64,000 nucleotides of DNA from Prevotella melaninogenica (GTDB lineage: Bacteria; Bacteroidota; Bacteroidia; Bacteroidales; Bacteroidaceae), in NCBI RefSeq assembly GCF_003609775.1, contig NZ_AP018050.1, forward strand, positions 1,116,001 through 1,180,000. The letters run 5' to 3'. The notes under the pieces were generated by a model. It was given only the letters and a program-made list of their open reading frames with translations, had not been told where the DNA came from and ran no database searches. A program made the translations under genes and the position numbers. Positions within the stretch are counted from its first letter, which is position 1, and each line of letters begins with the position of its first letter. Below, piece after piece: positions 36,451 through 45,029 of the stretch.

Positions 36451-38505
36451 TTACTTAATCAGACTGATAGAACGCTTAAGGAACTTATCGAGTGCTGCAC
36501 CCTGAAGCATACCATTTTGTAGCAATGCCAAGTCGATGAGTTGATGAACAATATCATTACCCTTAGCGTATGCTGCAACAATAGCTTTCTTCTTGTCCTG
36601 AAGTTCAGAAACAGTCTTCTGAGTATTCTGCATATCGTCCTTCTCCTCCTGTGTCAGTTCCTCAGCTTTCTTGCTATCTTGTGACTGATGCAAAGCTGCC
36701 AAACGTGCCTCCTGTCCCTTTAGCTCGCTTGCTATAGGCTTCAATTCCTCTGCAGTGTTAGCAGTGACATCGTCAAGAACCTTCTTTACTAATGGGTGGT
36801 CAGCATTAAGAACGAGGTTATAAGAATCAGGCAGCTGAGCATAGAAACCCATTCCCTGCTGGAACTGACTCATCTCCTTCATACGGCGCATATACTCGTT
36901 CTGTGTTACAAGAACTGGCTGGAAAGATTCTCCGAGTGACTGTACGTCAACTGTGAAGTCTGCTTTTTCGATAGCAGGAATCTGTGAACGGAAAGCCTCT
37001 GACAAATTGTCAGTTTCATCTGCTGACAGATTATTCTTTGGAGTATCCTCCTTTTGAATAATACGGTCAACGATATCAGAGTCAACACGTACGTAGCGTG
37101 TCTTCTCCTGCTTCTGCTCAAGCATTGAAAGCAATGGTACATCCAATTGTCCGCTTGCATCAATAACACTATAACCCTTCTGCTTTGCAGCCTCAATATA
37201 GCTGTATTGCTCTTCCTTGTTACTTGTATAAAGGTTTACAAGATAACCCTCCTTGTCGGTCTGATTGTCCTTAACGAGTGTGTTATACTCCTCAAAGGTA
37301 AAGTACTTACCTTCGGTATCCTTGATAAGAGAGAAGTCCTTTGCACGCTCGTAGAAATCTGATTCAGAAAGCATTCCGTAGTTGATGAAGAGCTTTAGAT
37401 CATCCCATTTCTCCTCAAACTCCTTACGATTTTCCTTGAAAATACTCTGTAGTCTGTCCGCAACTTTCTTAGTGATATAAGTTGCAATCTTCTTCACATT
37501 CGCATCACTTTGTAAGTAGCTACGGCTCACGTTCAGAGGAATATCTGGAGAATCAATAACACCATGAAGCAATGTGAGGAACTCTGGTACAATACCCTCA
37601 ACCTGATCGGTCACGAATACCTGATTGCTATAGAGCTGAATCTTATTACGTTGCAGTTCGATATTATTCTTAACACGTGGGAAATAAAGAATACCCGTGA
37701 GGTTGAATGGGTAGTCAACGTTCAGATGAATCCAGAACAATGGTTCGTCATTCATTGGAAAGAGAGTACGATAGAAGCTCTTGTAGTCTTCATCTTTCAG
37801 TCCAGATGGAGCCTTTACCCACAAAGGTTCAACGCTATTGATAACATTATCTTCCTCTGTGTCAACCATTTTTCCGTCTTTCCACTCAGTCTTCTTACCA
37901 AAGACAACAGGAACTGCCATAAACTTACAATACTTGTTTAGCAGTTCTTCAATCTTTGATTTCTGCAGGAATTCCTTGCAATCATCGTCGATATAAAGAA
38001 CAATATCGCTACCACGATCTTCCTTCTCAGCGTCTTCAAGTGTATATTCTGGGCTACCATCACAGCTCCATTTCACAGCCTTGCTACCCTCTTTATAGCT
38101 CTTTGTAATAATCTCAACCTTCTTAGCCACCATGAAAGAAGAATAGAATCCAAGACCAAAATGACCGATTATAGCCTCTGCCTTGTCCTGATACTTCTCA
38201 AGGAAGTCATTGACACCAGAGAATGCAATCTGGTTAATGTACTTTTCTATCTCCTCTGCGGTCATACCGATACCACGGTCGCTGATAGTCAATGTCCCTG
38301 CCTTTTCATCTAAACTAACACGAACACTCAAATCACCCAACTCGCCTTTGAAGTCACCTGTTGCAGAAAGGGTCTTCAGTTTCTGAGTAGCATCAACAGC
38401 ATTTGACACCATCTCACGCAAGAAGATGTCATGATCTGAATATAAGAACTTTTTGATAACGGGGAAGATGTTCTCAGTTGTAACCCCGATATTTCCTTTT
38501 TGCAT
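36451..38505 (-). CDS. htpG: Chaperone protein HtpG (Hsp90)
   Basis: The bacterial Hsp90 dimer, an ATP-dependent cytoplasmic chaperone. 684 aa. The GHKL ATP-binding domain is complete: FLREMVSNAVDATQK (about 28-42), ISDRGIGMTAEEIEKYI, NQIAFSGVNDF and GHFGLGFYSSFMV (about 116-128). The middle domain has LPLNVSRSYLQ-like IPLNVSRSYLQSD near 325. A Lys/Glu-rich coiled section lies near 610-650, before the dimerisation end. The length is above the E. coli 624 aa, mainly in that C-terminal region. No heat-shock-type element was recognised upstream. Confidence 0.97.
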   Translation of the reverse strand: MQKGNIGVTTENIFPVIKKFLYSDHDIFLREMVSNAVDATQKLKTLSATGDFKGELGDLSVRVSLDEKAGTLTISDRGIGMTAEEIEKYINQIAFSGVNDFLEKYQDKAEAIIGHFGLGFYSSFMVAKKVEIITKSYKEGSKAVKWSCDGSPEYTLEDAEKEDRGSDIVLYIDDDCKEFLQKSKIEELLNKYCKFMAVPVVFGKKTEWKDGKMVDTEEDNVINSVEPLWVKAPSGLKDEDYKSFYRTLFPMNDEPLFWIHLNVDYPFNLTGILYFPRVKNNIELQRNKIQLYSNQVFVTDQVEGIVPEFLTLLHGVIDSPDIPLNVSRSYLQSDANVKKIATYITKKVADRLQSIFKENRKEFEEKWDDLKLFINYGMLSESDFYERAKDFSLIKDTEGKYFTFEEYNTLVKDNQTDKEGYLVNLYTSNKEEQYSYIEAAKQKGYSVIDASGQLDVPLLSMLEQKQEKTRYVRVDSDIVDRIIQKEDTPKNNLSADETDNLSEAFRSQIPAIEKADFTVDVQSLGESFQPVLVTQNEYMRRMKEMSQFQQGMGFYAQLPDSYNLVLNADHPLVKKVLDDVTANTAEELKPIASELKGQEARLAALHQSQDSKKAEELTQEEKDDMQNTQKTVSELQDKKKAIVAAYAKGNDIVHQLIDLALLQNGMLQGAALDKFLKRSISLIK

Positions 38506-38616
38506 AGCAATATAATTTAATTGTTTTCAATTTTCTTTGTTGTATATAACAAACTCCGTGCCATGATAAGAGAACATATATTACATAAGCCAATATACAA
38601 TAATAGAAATAAAAAT

Positions 38617-38644
38617 GCCATCTTGTTCAAAAGAGCAAGATGGC
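38617..38644 (-). terminator. Terminator of pepD
   Basis: GCCATCTTG pairs with CAAGATGGC (9 bp) around a 10-nt loop. On the minus strand it is followed by ATTTTTATTT. It lies 28 nt past the pepD stop. Confidence 0.85.
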
Positions 38645-38672
38645 GTATAATTTATGTTATTGCTATTTCCTT

Positions 38673-40124
38673 TTACTTGATATTCTTAAGGACAGCAAGG
38701 AGATGATCCCATACCATTTGAACAGTAGGTATAAGGAGGCACTCGTCTGGTGTATGGACATAACGAAGTGTTGGACCAAAGCTAATCATATCTAAATGTG
38801 GATATTTCTCAGAGAAGAGACCGCACTCAAGACCAGCATGAATACCAAGAACAAGTGGTTCCTTACCAAAGATATTCTTGTACTGTTCAACAGCAACGTG
38901 TACTAACTCTGAGTTAGGATTCATCTTCCATGCAGGATAGCTGTCATCAACAACAATCTCTGCACCAGCCAACTCAAAACATGCACGAACAGTGTTGGTC
39001 ATATTTGCCAAGTTGCTCATTACGTTTGAACGCTGTGAAGAGACAACTGTTAATTTATTCTCCTCTGTCTGTATGCTTGCAACATTGCTTGATGTTTCAA
39101 CCATGTAAGCCAAGGCTTCATCCTGACAATTAGTCAATGGACCATTGTCAAGTGCCTGCAAAGCAAGGATAACGTTGTGTGAAATCTGCTTTGGCATAAC
39201 TGGAGCGGCATCTGCACTCTCAAGGTTCCATACCATTGCTGTGTCTGTAACATGGAACTCGTCCTCCACCTCTGCACTAAAGATATTCCAATCTGCCTTA
39301 ACAGTCTCTTTGTTAGCTGAAGGAACAGCGAAGAGCACCTTACCATCACGTGGGATAGCATTGTGTAACTTACCTGAATTCCAATAGCTCAAACGAAGGT
39401 CCATCTTAGCCTGCTCCGCATAGAGGAAACGAGCAAGGAGTTTGATAGCATTAGCACGTTTCTTATTGATGTCATCACCAGAGTGACCGCCAACAAGACC
39501 CTTCAAACTTGCTTCCATAAAGAAATAACCCTCTGGTGCATTCTCACGCTCAAAGTTGAATACCGCTGTTGTACTATTACCCCCCGCACAACTTACAAAG
39601 ATTTGACCTTCATCTTCAGAATCAAGGTTGATGAGATAGTTTCCTGTCATGAAACCAGCCTCTAAGCCGAAAGCACCAGTTAGGCCTGTTTCTTCATCAC
39701 GTGTAAAGAGACATTCGATAGGTCCGTGCTCAATATCATTAGAGTCAAGGATAGCCAACTCATAAGCCATACCAATACCATCATCAGCACCGAGTGTTGT
39801 ACCCTTTGCATGAAGCCACTCGCCATCAACATAGGTCTGAATAGCATCCTTATGGAAATCAAATTCTATATCAACGAGTTTGTCACATACCATGTCCATG
39901 TGGCTCTGGAGAACAACAGTTGGTACATTCTCCATACCTTTTGTTGCAGGCTTAGAGATAAGTACATTGCCAACTTTGTCAACCTTTACTTCAAGATTGC
40001 GCTCCTTAGCAAACTCTTGTAAATAACTAATCATCTGCTCTTCATGCTTAGATGGGCGTGGTATTTGATTGATTTTAGCGAACTGCTCAAAGACACAAGC
40101 AGGTTTTAATTCTACATTTGCCAT
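38673..40124 (-). CDS. pepD: Aminoacyl-histidine dipeptidase (M20)
   Basis: A di-zinc cytoplasmic dipeptidase of the PepD/carnosinase type. 483 aa. Metal-binding motifs: LQSHMDMVCDK (about 70-80, His and Asp), TTLGADDGIGM (about 113), DEETGLTGAFGL with the catalytic Glu pair, and LINLDSEDEGQIF. The lid domain insertion contains VGGHSGDDINKKRANAI. The C-terminal His is in VHTPDECLLIPTVQM. A -7-like TATCTTTG at 40188-40195 on the minus strand lies 63 nt upstream and overlaps the divergent promoter region of the next gene. Confidence 0.95.
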   Translation of the reverse strand: MANVELKPACVFEQFAKINQIPRPSKHEEQMISYLQEFAKERNLEVKVDKVGNVLISKPATKGMENVPTVVLQSHMDMVCDKLVDIEFDFHKDAIQTYVDGEWLHAKGTTLGADDGIGMAYELAILDSNDIEHGPIECLFTRDEETGLTGAFGLEAGFMTGNYLINLDSEDEGQIFVSCAGGNSTTAVFNFERENAPEGYFFMEASLKGLVGGHSGDDINKKRANAIKLLARFLYAEQAKMDLRLSYWNSGKLHNAIPRDGKVLFAVPSANKETVKADWNIFSAEVEDEFHVTDTAMVWNLESADAAPVMPKQISHNVILALQALDNGPLTNCQDEALAYMVETSSNVASIQTEENKLTVVSSQRSNVMSNLANMTNTVRACFELAGAEIVVDDSYPAWKMNPNSELVHVAVEQYKNIFGKEPLVLGIHAGLECGLFSEKYPHLDMISFGPTLRYVHTPDECLLIPTVQMVWDHLLAVLKNIK

Positions 40125-40141
40125 TTTTAATAATATTTTTT

Positions 40142-40172
40142 TTTGTAATCTTGCTGTTTTATATTACCTTTG
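40142..40172 (+). promoter_or_regulatory. Promoter of the small membrane protein / OmpH-like genes
   Basis: TTTG (40142-40145) and TACCTTTG (40165-40172) are 19 nt apart, a full consensus match. It overlaps the pepD leader, and a minus-strand -7 element lies at 40188-40195, so two divergent promoters are nested. Confidence 0.75.
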
Positions 40173-40201
40173 CGGTCAATATAAATGCAAAGATAAAGAA
40201 A

Positions 40202-40396
40202 ATGTTTGTAACTTTATTGTTAACATTGTTAATAATTGCTATAGCCATGTTGCTTCTCGGAGTGCGTGTGTTATTCAAGAAAGGCGGAGAATTCCAGTCG
40301 CAACATATATCGGATAATGCTTATCTAAAGGAGAAAGGAATCCATTGTGTTATCGACCAGGACAAGGAAGCTCGAATTGAGAATAAAGCATATTAG
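40202..40396 (+). CDS. Small single-pass membrane protein
   Basis: 64 aa from ATG 40202. Residues 1-20 are strongly hydrophobic (MFVTLLLTLLIIAIAMLLLG) and are followed by RVLFKKGGEFQSQHISDN, a positive-inside pattern placing the polar tail in the cytoplasm. The frame is open upstream to 40118, but that region contains the promoter, so the shorter form is used. Similar short proteins occur in Bacteroidota without known function. It is 31 nt ahead of the OmpH-like lipoprotein gene and probably shares its transcript. Confidence 0.7.
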   Translation: MFVTLLLTLLIIAIAMLLLGVRVLFKKGGEFQSQHISDNAYLKEKGIHCVIDQDKEARIENKAY

Positions 40397-40427
40397 AGTA
40401 AGAAATAATTAATTAAATACAATAGAA

Positions 40428-41030
40428 ATGAAGAAATCATTTAGCAAAATGGCAGTGCTTGCAATGGCAGCATTCGCTTTTGTTGCATGTAACAATCAGC
40501 CAGTGAAGAATGACACAACTGCAAGCAAGGCTGAAACTTCTACAGCTGCTCCAGCTGCAAATAGTCAGAAAGTAGCTTATGTAGAGATTGACTCTATCAT
40601 GAGCCAGTATACTTATTGGAAGGATGTAACTAAACTTGTAAAGGCTAAGGAGGCTAATATTCAGCGTACATTGGCTGGCAAGCAGAAGGCTATTCAGGCA
40701 GCTGCTGCTAACTTCCAGCAGAATATTCAGGCAAATAAGTACACACAGGCACAGGCTCAGCAGATTCAGGCAAGCATTCAGAAGCAGGCTCAGGATGCTG
40801 ATGCATTGCAGCAGCGTCTTGGTGCTGAGTATCAGAACGAGGTTGCTAAGTATAACAAAGCTCTCTCTGACAGCGTGCATAACTATCTGAAGGAGTATAA
40901 TAAGGATAAGAAGTATAGTATCATTCTTGCTAAGAGTGGTGATAATATCCTTTATGCTGATCCTGCTTACAATATTACAGAGGATGTTGTTAAAGGAATG
41001 AACCAGGCTTACAAGGGTATGAAGAAGTAA
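40428..41030 (+). CDS. OmpH/Skp-family lipoprotein
   Basis: A probable periplasmic coiled-coil chaperone of the Skp (OmpH) family, exported as a lipoprotein. The signal peptide ends in a lipobox, AFAFVACNN (Cys near 21), followed by a Thr/Ala-rich linker. From about 50 it has VAYVEIDSIMSQYTYWKDV, the usual Skp start, then a long helix rich in Ala, Gln and Lys (about 70-150). The C-terminus, KKYSIILAKSGDNILYADPAYNIT, is typical of OmpH proteins. 200 aa. Classical Skp is soluble; a lipid anchor is common in Bacteroidota versions. Confidence 0.88.
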   Translation: MKKSFSKMAVLAMAAFAFVACNNQPVKNDTTASKAETSTAAPAANSQKVAYVEIDSIMSQYTYWKDVTKLVKAKEANIQRTLAGKQKAIQAAAANFQQNIQANKYTQAQAQQIQASIQKQAQDADALQQRLGAEYQNEVAKYNKALSDSVHNYLKEYNKDKKYSIILAKSGDNILYADPAYNITEDVVKGMNQAYKGMKK

Positions 41031-41067
41031 TTTGTGGGTTCACAGTTACTTATTAAATAGATATAAT

Positions 41068-41101
41068 AAAACCAGTCGTAATTTACGGCTGGTTTTGTTT
41101 T
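41068..41101 (+). terminator. Terminator of the OmpH-like gene
   Basis: AAAACCAGTCGTAA pairs with TTACGGCTGGTTTT and is followed by GTTTTT. It lies 38 nt after the stop codon. Confidence 0.85.
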
Positions 41102-41240
41102 TATAGAATAGTATCATAGAAAGAGATAAAGTTTAGTTTCTTGTTTTGTATAGCACTTTCTAATAATCTTCTTTCGTTTAAGTTTGATATACCATTCTTT
41201 TTACAGATGTTAACAACTATTATAAGCCTATATTTCATCT

Positions 41241-41328
41241 TTTTGCAGTTGTGTTGATGCTTCGCACATATCGTGTTGATGCTCCGCACATATCGTGTTG
41301 ATGGTAAGCACCAATCGTGTTGAGCATT
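41241..41328. repeat. 22-nt CAC-N5-GTG array A2
   Basis: Four units at exact 22-nt spacing: a degenerate one at 41241, then 41263 (CGCACATATCGTG), 41285 (the same core) and 41307 (AGCACCAATCGTG). It lies between the convergent OmpH-like and radical SAM genes. The remainder of 41329-41648 is AT-rich and shows nothing I can name. Confidence 0.75.
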
Positions 41329-41648
41329 TAATACCTTGCAAATAAGGCTTTGTTGTATTCAACTTGTTGTTAGAAAAGTAGAAGACTATCACAAATTAAA
41401 AATAATCTCTTTGATTAAGTTGTTTACTTGTCTAAATAGATTCAATATTTGCGAGTGTATTGTTTAATGATTATGGTGTTGCTATAATTAATGATTTATT
41501 TCAATTTTAACTCATAGTTGAGAAAAGCTATTATTCTTTTTGACGTATCAACATGTATTGTTTTTCTTTTTCATCAAAAAGTAGTAGCAAGATACTAAAT
41601 AAACGATACTATTATGTTGCAAAGCCTAAGATAGCCATGAACAGTAGT

Positions 41649-41682
41649 AAAAAGATAAAATCTTCTTCCTCATAATCTTTTT
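41649..41682 (-). terminator. Possible terminator of the radical SAM gene
   Basis: AAAAAGAT (41649-41656) pairs with ATCTTTTT (41675-41682), 20 nt beyond the stop codon on the minus strand. The stem is A/T-rich and weak. Confidence 0.4.
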
Positions 41683-41702
41683 ATATTTTGAATTGCAGGT
41701 TT

Positions 41703-43124
41703 TTATAATGCGGTCTTTTTAACAAGTTCTATACCTTGTCTTGACATTTTACTCTTTGTTATATTCCCATTTGTATTGGCCAATAGATTCTCCAGCACGG
41801 GTAACATACGATTGAGGTTACCATATTGAATCATAAAATTCCAAAAAGGTTCAAACTTCTTCCACCCTCCCATATAAAAGAGATGAGCCAATTGCTGCTT
41901 TATATTATCGTGCCCAAAGCTTGCCTTAAAAATATTACTCCATGAATAGAAGTTACGATAAGCCCACTCGTAGCCTTGTTTTAACTCCTCTGCTGTTAAT
42001 CCCAATGTTTTGTACACAACCGTTCGGGTATCATACTTGCTCCAGTCATAAGACGTAATACGTCCATCTCGTTCCATCTGTTGAAACAGACGCGTTCCTG
42101 GATAAGGAGTTAGAATATGGAAGGTTGCTGTTGTTATGCTATGTTCAATCCCCCAATCAACAGTTCTTTGAAATACATCTTTATCATCATGATCAAGACC
42201 AAAAACAAAACTTCCGTTAATCATAATACCAAGACTATGCAGGCGTTCAACAGCTGCTACATAATCTTTCGATAAGTTTTGTAGTTTGTTACTTGAACGA
42301 AGATTGTCTGGAGAAAATGTCTCAAAACCTAAAAACAAACTCCGCAATCCTGCCTCGGCAGCTTTTTCTATCAAATTACCATTGAGCACTGCTGCAACTG
42401 TAGAGGCACTCTGAAAAACTCTACCCATGCCACGCATACCCTCAAATAGTTCTGATGCGAAATGAGAATTACCTAAGAGATGATCGTCAAGAAAATAAAG
42501 GTGTCTGCCAGGAAGGCTATCGATTTCAGCTAAGGCATCGTCTACTTTCCGAGTGTAAAACGATTTACCTTCACTATAGAAGGCGTCCTTATAGCAAAAG
42601 TCACAATGGTGGGGACAACCACGGGAAACAACAAGCGAGTTAGGTACTAAATACTTCTCTCTTTTAATAAGATCACGGCGTACAGGAGGAATGTTTTCAA
42701 TACTTCTCCAACTTGCCATATACCGTTTTTGAGGGTGTCCTTCGCGCAAGTCTTTGATGAATCGTGGGAATGCTTCTTCCCCTGGTCCTAATATTAGTGT
42801 GTCTGCGTGTTGTGCCGCTTCGTCAGGAAGACTTGTAACGTGAAGTCCTCCCATAACGACATATACTCCTTTTTTTCTATATTCATCAGCAATCTTGTAA
42901 GCCCTATAAGCATTAGTAATGTAGACTTGAATACAAACCAAATCTGGAGTATCATTCAACTTAAGTTGCTCAATGTGTTGATCCTGTATCTCTACTTCAT
43001 CATTATCAGAGAAATAGGCTGCAAGTGTTGCCAGCCCCAAAGGTGGGAAAAGCGAGTATTTGATAGGTCGCCAATAAGGGCTTTCTGCCTCTTGCAAAGC
43101 TGGTAATATCATTTTTACCTTCAT
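41703..43124 (-). CDS. B12-binding-domain radical SAM protein
   Basis: 473 aa. Residues 1-135 resemble a cobalamin-binding Rossmann domain (PPLGLATLAAYF, VEIQDQHIEQL, VVMGGLHVTSLPDEA, ILGPGEEAFP). The radical SAM core follows, with the 4Fe-4S motif SRGCPHHCDFCYK (C-x3-C-x2-C, about 168-180), LYFLDDHLLGN and LFLGFETFS. The C-terminal region (about 370-470) has the aromatic-rich pattern seen in this family. Members methylate or rearrange lipids, cofactors or natural products; the substrate cannot be read from sequence. It stands alone with no pathway neighbours and no recognisable cobalamin riboswitch. Confidence 0.87.
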   Translation of the reverse strand: MKVKMILPALQEAESPYWRPIKYSLFPPLGLATLAAYFSDNDEVEIQDQHIEQLKLNDTPDLVCIQVYITNAYRAYKIADEYRKKGVYVVMGGLHVTSLPDEAAQHADTLILGPGEEAFPRFIKDLREGHPQKRYMASWRSIENIPPVRRDLIKREKYLVPNSLVVSRGCPHHCDFCYKDAFYSEGKSFYTRKVDDALAEIDSLPGRHLYFLDDHLLGNSHFASELFEGMRGMGRVFQSASTVAAVLNGNLIEKAAEAGLRSLFLGFETFSPDNLRSSNKLQNLSKDYVAAVERLHSLGIMINGSFVFGLDHDDKDVFQRTVDWGIEHSITTATFHILTPYPGTRLFQQMERDGRITSYDWSKYDTRTVVYKTLGLTAEELKQGYEWAYRNFYSWSNIFKASFGHDNIKQQLAHLFYMGGWKKFEPFWNFMIQYGNLNRMLPVLENLLANTNGNITKSKMSRQGIELVKKTAL

Positions 43125-43415
43125 ACTGTTAAGTCTTTATTCTTCATGACACAATATTATCTTAACGAGGTGATTAATTAGCTAAAGCTAATCAATACAT
43201 AAATTTTAAAGTCAAAACTATAGTTCTTATTTAATATATTATACAAAAGTCGCCATTACTTTTCATATATGCAAACTTTTTTCAAGAAAACTCAATTGGA
43301 TAAGGTTGTACTTATATTTTTATTAATAAGATAGAGATAAATTCTCTTTCTAACAACAAACTTCTTGAAATAAATGTGTTTTTTTATAGAATAAAAGAAA
43401 AAGACAACGAAAAAT
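43125..43415. other. AT-rich gap without recognised features
   Basis: Between the radical SAM gene and the tRNA promoter I see no open frame, repeat or stable hairpin. Confidence 0.5.
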
Positions 43416-43446
43416 TTTGAGGTATGAAAATAAAGTACTATCTTTG
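43416..43446 (+). promoter_or_regulatory. Promoter of the tRNA cluster
   Basis: TTTG (43416-43419) and TATCTTTG (43439-43446) are 19 nt apart, a full consensus match. It lies 47 nt before the first tRNA. Confidence 0.85.
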
Positions 43447-43493
43447 CACTCGCATTTGAGATAATGCTTGGTAATTCGGTTGTAAGCCATCTT

Positions 43494-43580
43494 GGAAGGA
43501 TGGGTGAGTGGCTGAAACCAGCAGTTTGCTAAACTGCCGTGCGCGTCCGCGTACCGGGGGTTCGAATCCCCCTCCTTCCG
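43494..43580 (+). tRNA. tRNA-Ser(GCT)
   Basis: 87 nt without encoded CCA. Acceptor arms GGAAGGA and TCCTTCC pair over 7 bp. The anticodon stem GCAGT/ACTGC holds the loop TTGCTAA with anticodon GCT. A long variable arm (CGTGCGCGTCCGCG) marks it as a class II serine tRNA. The T-arm is GGGGGTTCGAATCCCCC. Confidence 0.97.
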
Positions 43581-43608
43581 CTTTATCTCATAATCTCAAA
43601 TGCAATTT

Positions 43609-43680
43609 GGTCGATTCATCTAATGGTTAGGATACAAGATTCTCAATCTTGGCATAGGGGTTCGATTCCCCTATCGACTA
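43609..43680 (+). tRNA. tRNA-Glu(CTC), copy 1
   Basis: 72 nt. Acceptor GGTCGAT pairs with ATCGACT (G-U at the end). The anticodon stem CAAGA/TCTTG holds TTCTCAA, anticodon CTC. The T-arm is AGGGGTTCGATTCCCCT. No CCA is encoded. Confidence 0.95.
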
Positions 43681-43712
43681 CAAATCATCCTTCTATAGGA
43701 AAACCTTATTTT

Positions 43713-43784
43713 GGTCGATTCATCTAATGGTTAGGATACAAGATTCTCAATCTTGGCATAGGGGTTCGATTCCCCTATCGACTA
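43713..43784 (+). tRNA. tRNA-Glu(CTC), copy 2
   Basis: Identical in sequence to the copy 104 nt upstream, with a 32-nt spacer. It is the last tRNA of the cluster, and the terminator follows within 10 nt. Confidence 0.95.
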
Positions 43785-43793
43785 CAAAAAGAA

Positions 43794-43822
43794 AGTTTAG
43801 CTTAATGGCTGAACTTTTTTTG
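43794..43822 (+). terminator. Terminator of the tRNA cluster
   Basis: AGTTTAG pairs with CTGAACT (one G-U) and is followed by a run of seven T. Positions 43823-44190 are AT-rich and hold nothing I recognise. Confidence 0.8.
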
Positions 43823-44191
43823 TTTTATATGCTTATTTGTTTTTGCAGATTGCGCCAGGTGGGTATGTTAAATTAAATTTGCTGTCACTTCTGTCATTTG
43901 TTGTGAGTACTTAACTTGTTTGTTTACAGTAGAATAAATGAAATGTTAAAAGTGACAGTAAAATGAAACAAAAAATATTCTTGTAAGATGTGTGTATAAA
44001 ACAAAATTAAATCTTCAATCTTTAGTAAAAGTTATCTTGTATGCTTAAAATGTATGCTTGTGGGTAAGTGTAGATGCTCTTAGAGTGTATATTTGAGGTT
44101 CTAAGCTGCTATCCTACTCTATTGGCTTGTAAGTTTAATCTTTGGCAGTCTATCGTGTGTGGGTTAAGCTAAGGGTATGTAAAAAACAAAT

Positions 44192-44219
44192 AAAGGCTAT
44201 AGGAAAACCTATAGCCTTT
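44192..44219 (-). terminator. Terminator of the rpmB operon
   Basis: AAAGGCTATAGG-AAAA-CCTATAGCCTTT is a perfect 12-bp stem. It lies 23 nt past the last gene on the minus strand and is flanked there by a T-rich run. Confidence 0.85.
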
Positions 44220-44241
44220 TATTGATTTTATCTTTATAGAA

Positions 44242-44400
44242 TTAATTCTTAAAGAAATCCTTGACAGCCTCATTTGGGACCATCTGCTCATCGAAGATGT
44301 AAGCACCAGTCTTTGGGCTCTTTACCATCTTGATAACTTTTGAATATGCGCGACCATCCGTAGAACCTTCGTGGAGGGTAGCGACCGCTTTCTTTGCCAT
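44242..44400 (-). CDS. DUF4295 family small protein
   Basis: 52 aa beginning MAKKAVATLHEGSTDGRAYS. It is basic and contains the stretch KVIKMVKSPKTGAYIFDEQM. It is the small conserved protein that follows rpmB and rpmG in Bacteroidota (DUF4295). Its place in a ribosomal-protein operon, its length and its charge suggest a ribosome-associated role, but this is inference. It starts 46 nt after rpmG. Confidence 0.9.
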   Translation of the reverse strand: MAKKAVATLHEGSTDGRAYSKVIKMVKSPKTGAYIFDEQMVPNEAVKDFFKN

Positions 44401-44446
44401 AGTCTATTAATTTTAACTATTAACTATACTACTCTTTTTAGCGAGC

Positions 44447-44635
44447 TTACTTAATCTCCTTGTGAAGGGTAACCTTCTTCAGAACAGGATTATACTTCAT
44501 GAGCTCAAGACGCTCTGGAGTATTCTTACGGTTCTTTGTAGTTACGTAACGACTTGTACCAGCTACACCGCTGTTCTTCATCTCGGTACATTCCAAGATA
44601 ACTTGGACTCTGTTTCCTTTAGCTTTCTTTGCCAT
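44447..44635 (-). CDS. rpmG: Ribosomal protein L33
   Basis: 62 aa of the large ribosomal subunit (bL33), starting [19 protein letters not shown]. The usual zinc-binding CxxC pairs are absent: only one Cys remains (LECTEM). It is therefore the zinc-independent (C-minus) form. It lies 5 nt downstream of rpmB. Confidence 0.96.
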   Translation of the reverse strand: MAKKAKGNRVQVILECTEMKNSGVAGTSRYVTTKNRKNTPERLELMKYNPVLKKVTLHKEIK

Positions 44636-44640
44636 GATAT

Positions 44641-44904
44641 TTAGTCTCCTATTACCTTAATGTCCTTCCAGTCAACATAACCCTTAGAAACAGCCTGCTT
44701 GAGTGCTGCATCAAGACCTACCTTGTTAATTAGACGAAGACCAGCAGCACTAATCTTCAGCTGAATCCAGCAAGCCTCCTCTACATAGTAGAACTTCTTG
44801 CTGAAGAGGTTAACATCAAAGCTTCTCTTTGTACGGTGCTTTGAGTGAGACACGTTACAACCTATCTGTGCCTTCTTTCCTGTGATTTGACAAATCTTAG
44901 ACAT
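44641..44904 (-). CDS. rpmB: Ribosomal protein L28
   Basis: 87 aa (bL28). [21 protein letters not shown] is the family N-terminus. The first CxxC of zinc-type L28 is not present. The start at 44904 is used rather than the open frame reaching 44958, which runs into the promoter. It is the first gene of the rpmB-rpmG-DUF4295 operon. Confidence 0.96.
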   Translation of the reverse strand: MSKICQITGKKAQIGCNVSHSKHRTKRSFDVNLFSKKFYYVEEACWIQLKISAAGLRLINKVGLDAALKQAVSKGYVDWKDIKVIGD

Positions 44905-44955
44905 TTCTATCTTTGTTTTGTGATTCGTTAATTGATACCTATTCCAAACAGGGTG

Positions 44956-44986
44956 CAAAATTACAAAAAAGTTTCAAATAAGCAAA
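44956..44986 (-). promoter_or_regulatory. Promoter of the rpmB operon
   Basis: On the minus strand, TTTG (44983-44986) and TAATTTTG (44956-44963) are 19 nt apart, a full consensus match. The leader is about 45 nt. Confidence 0.8.
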
Positions 44987-45029
44987 ACTTTTACTACAAT
45001 AATTGTTGCTTTTAAGCTTTTTTGCGAGT

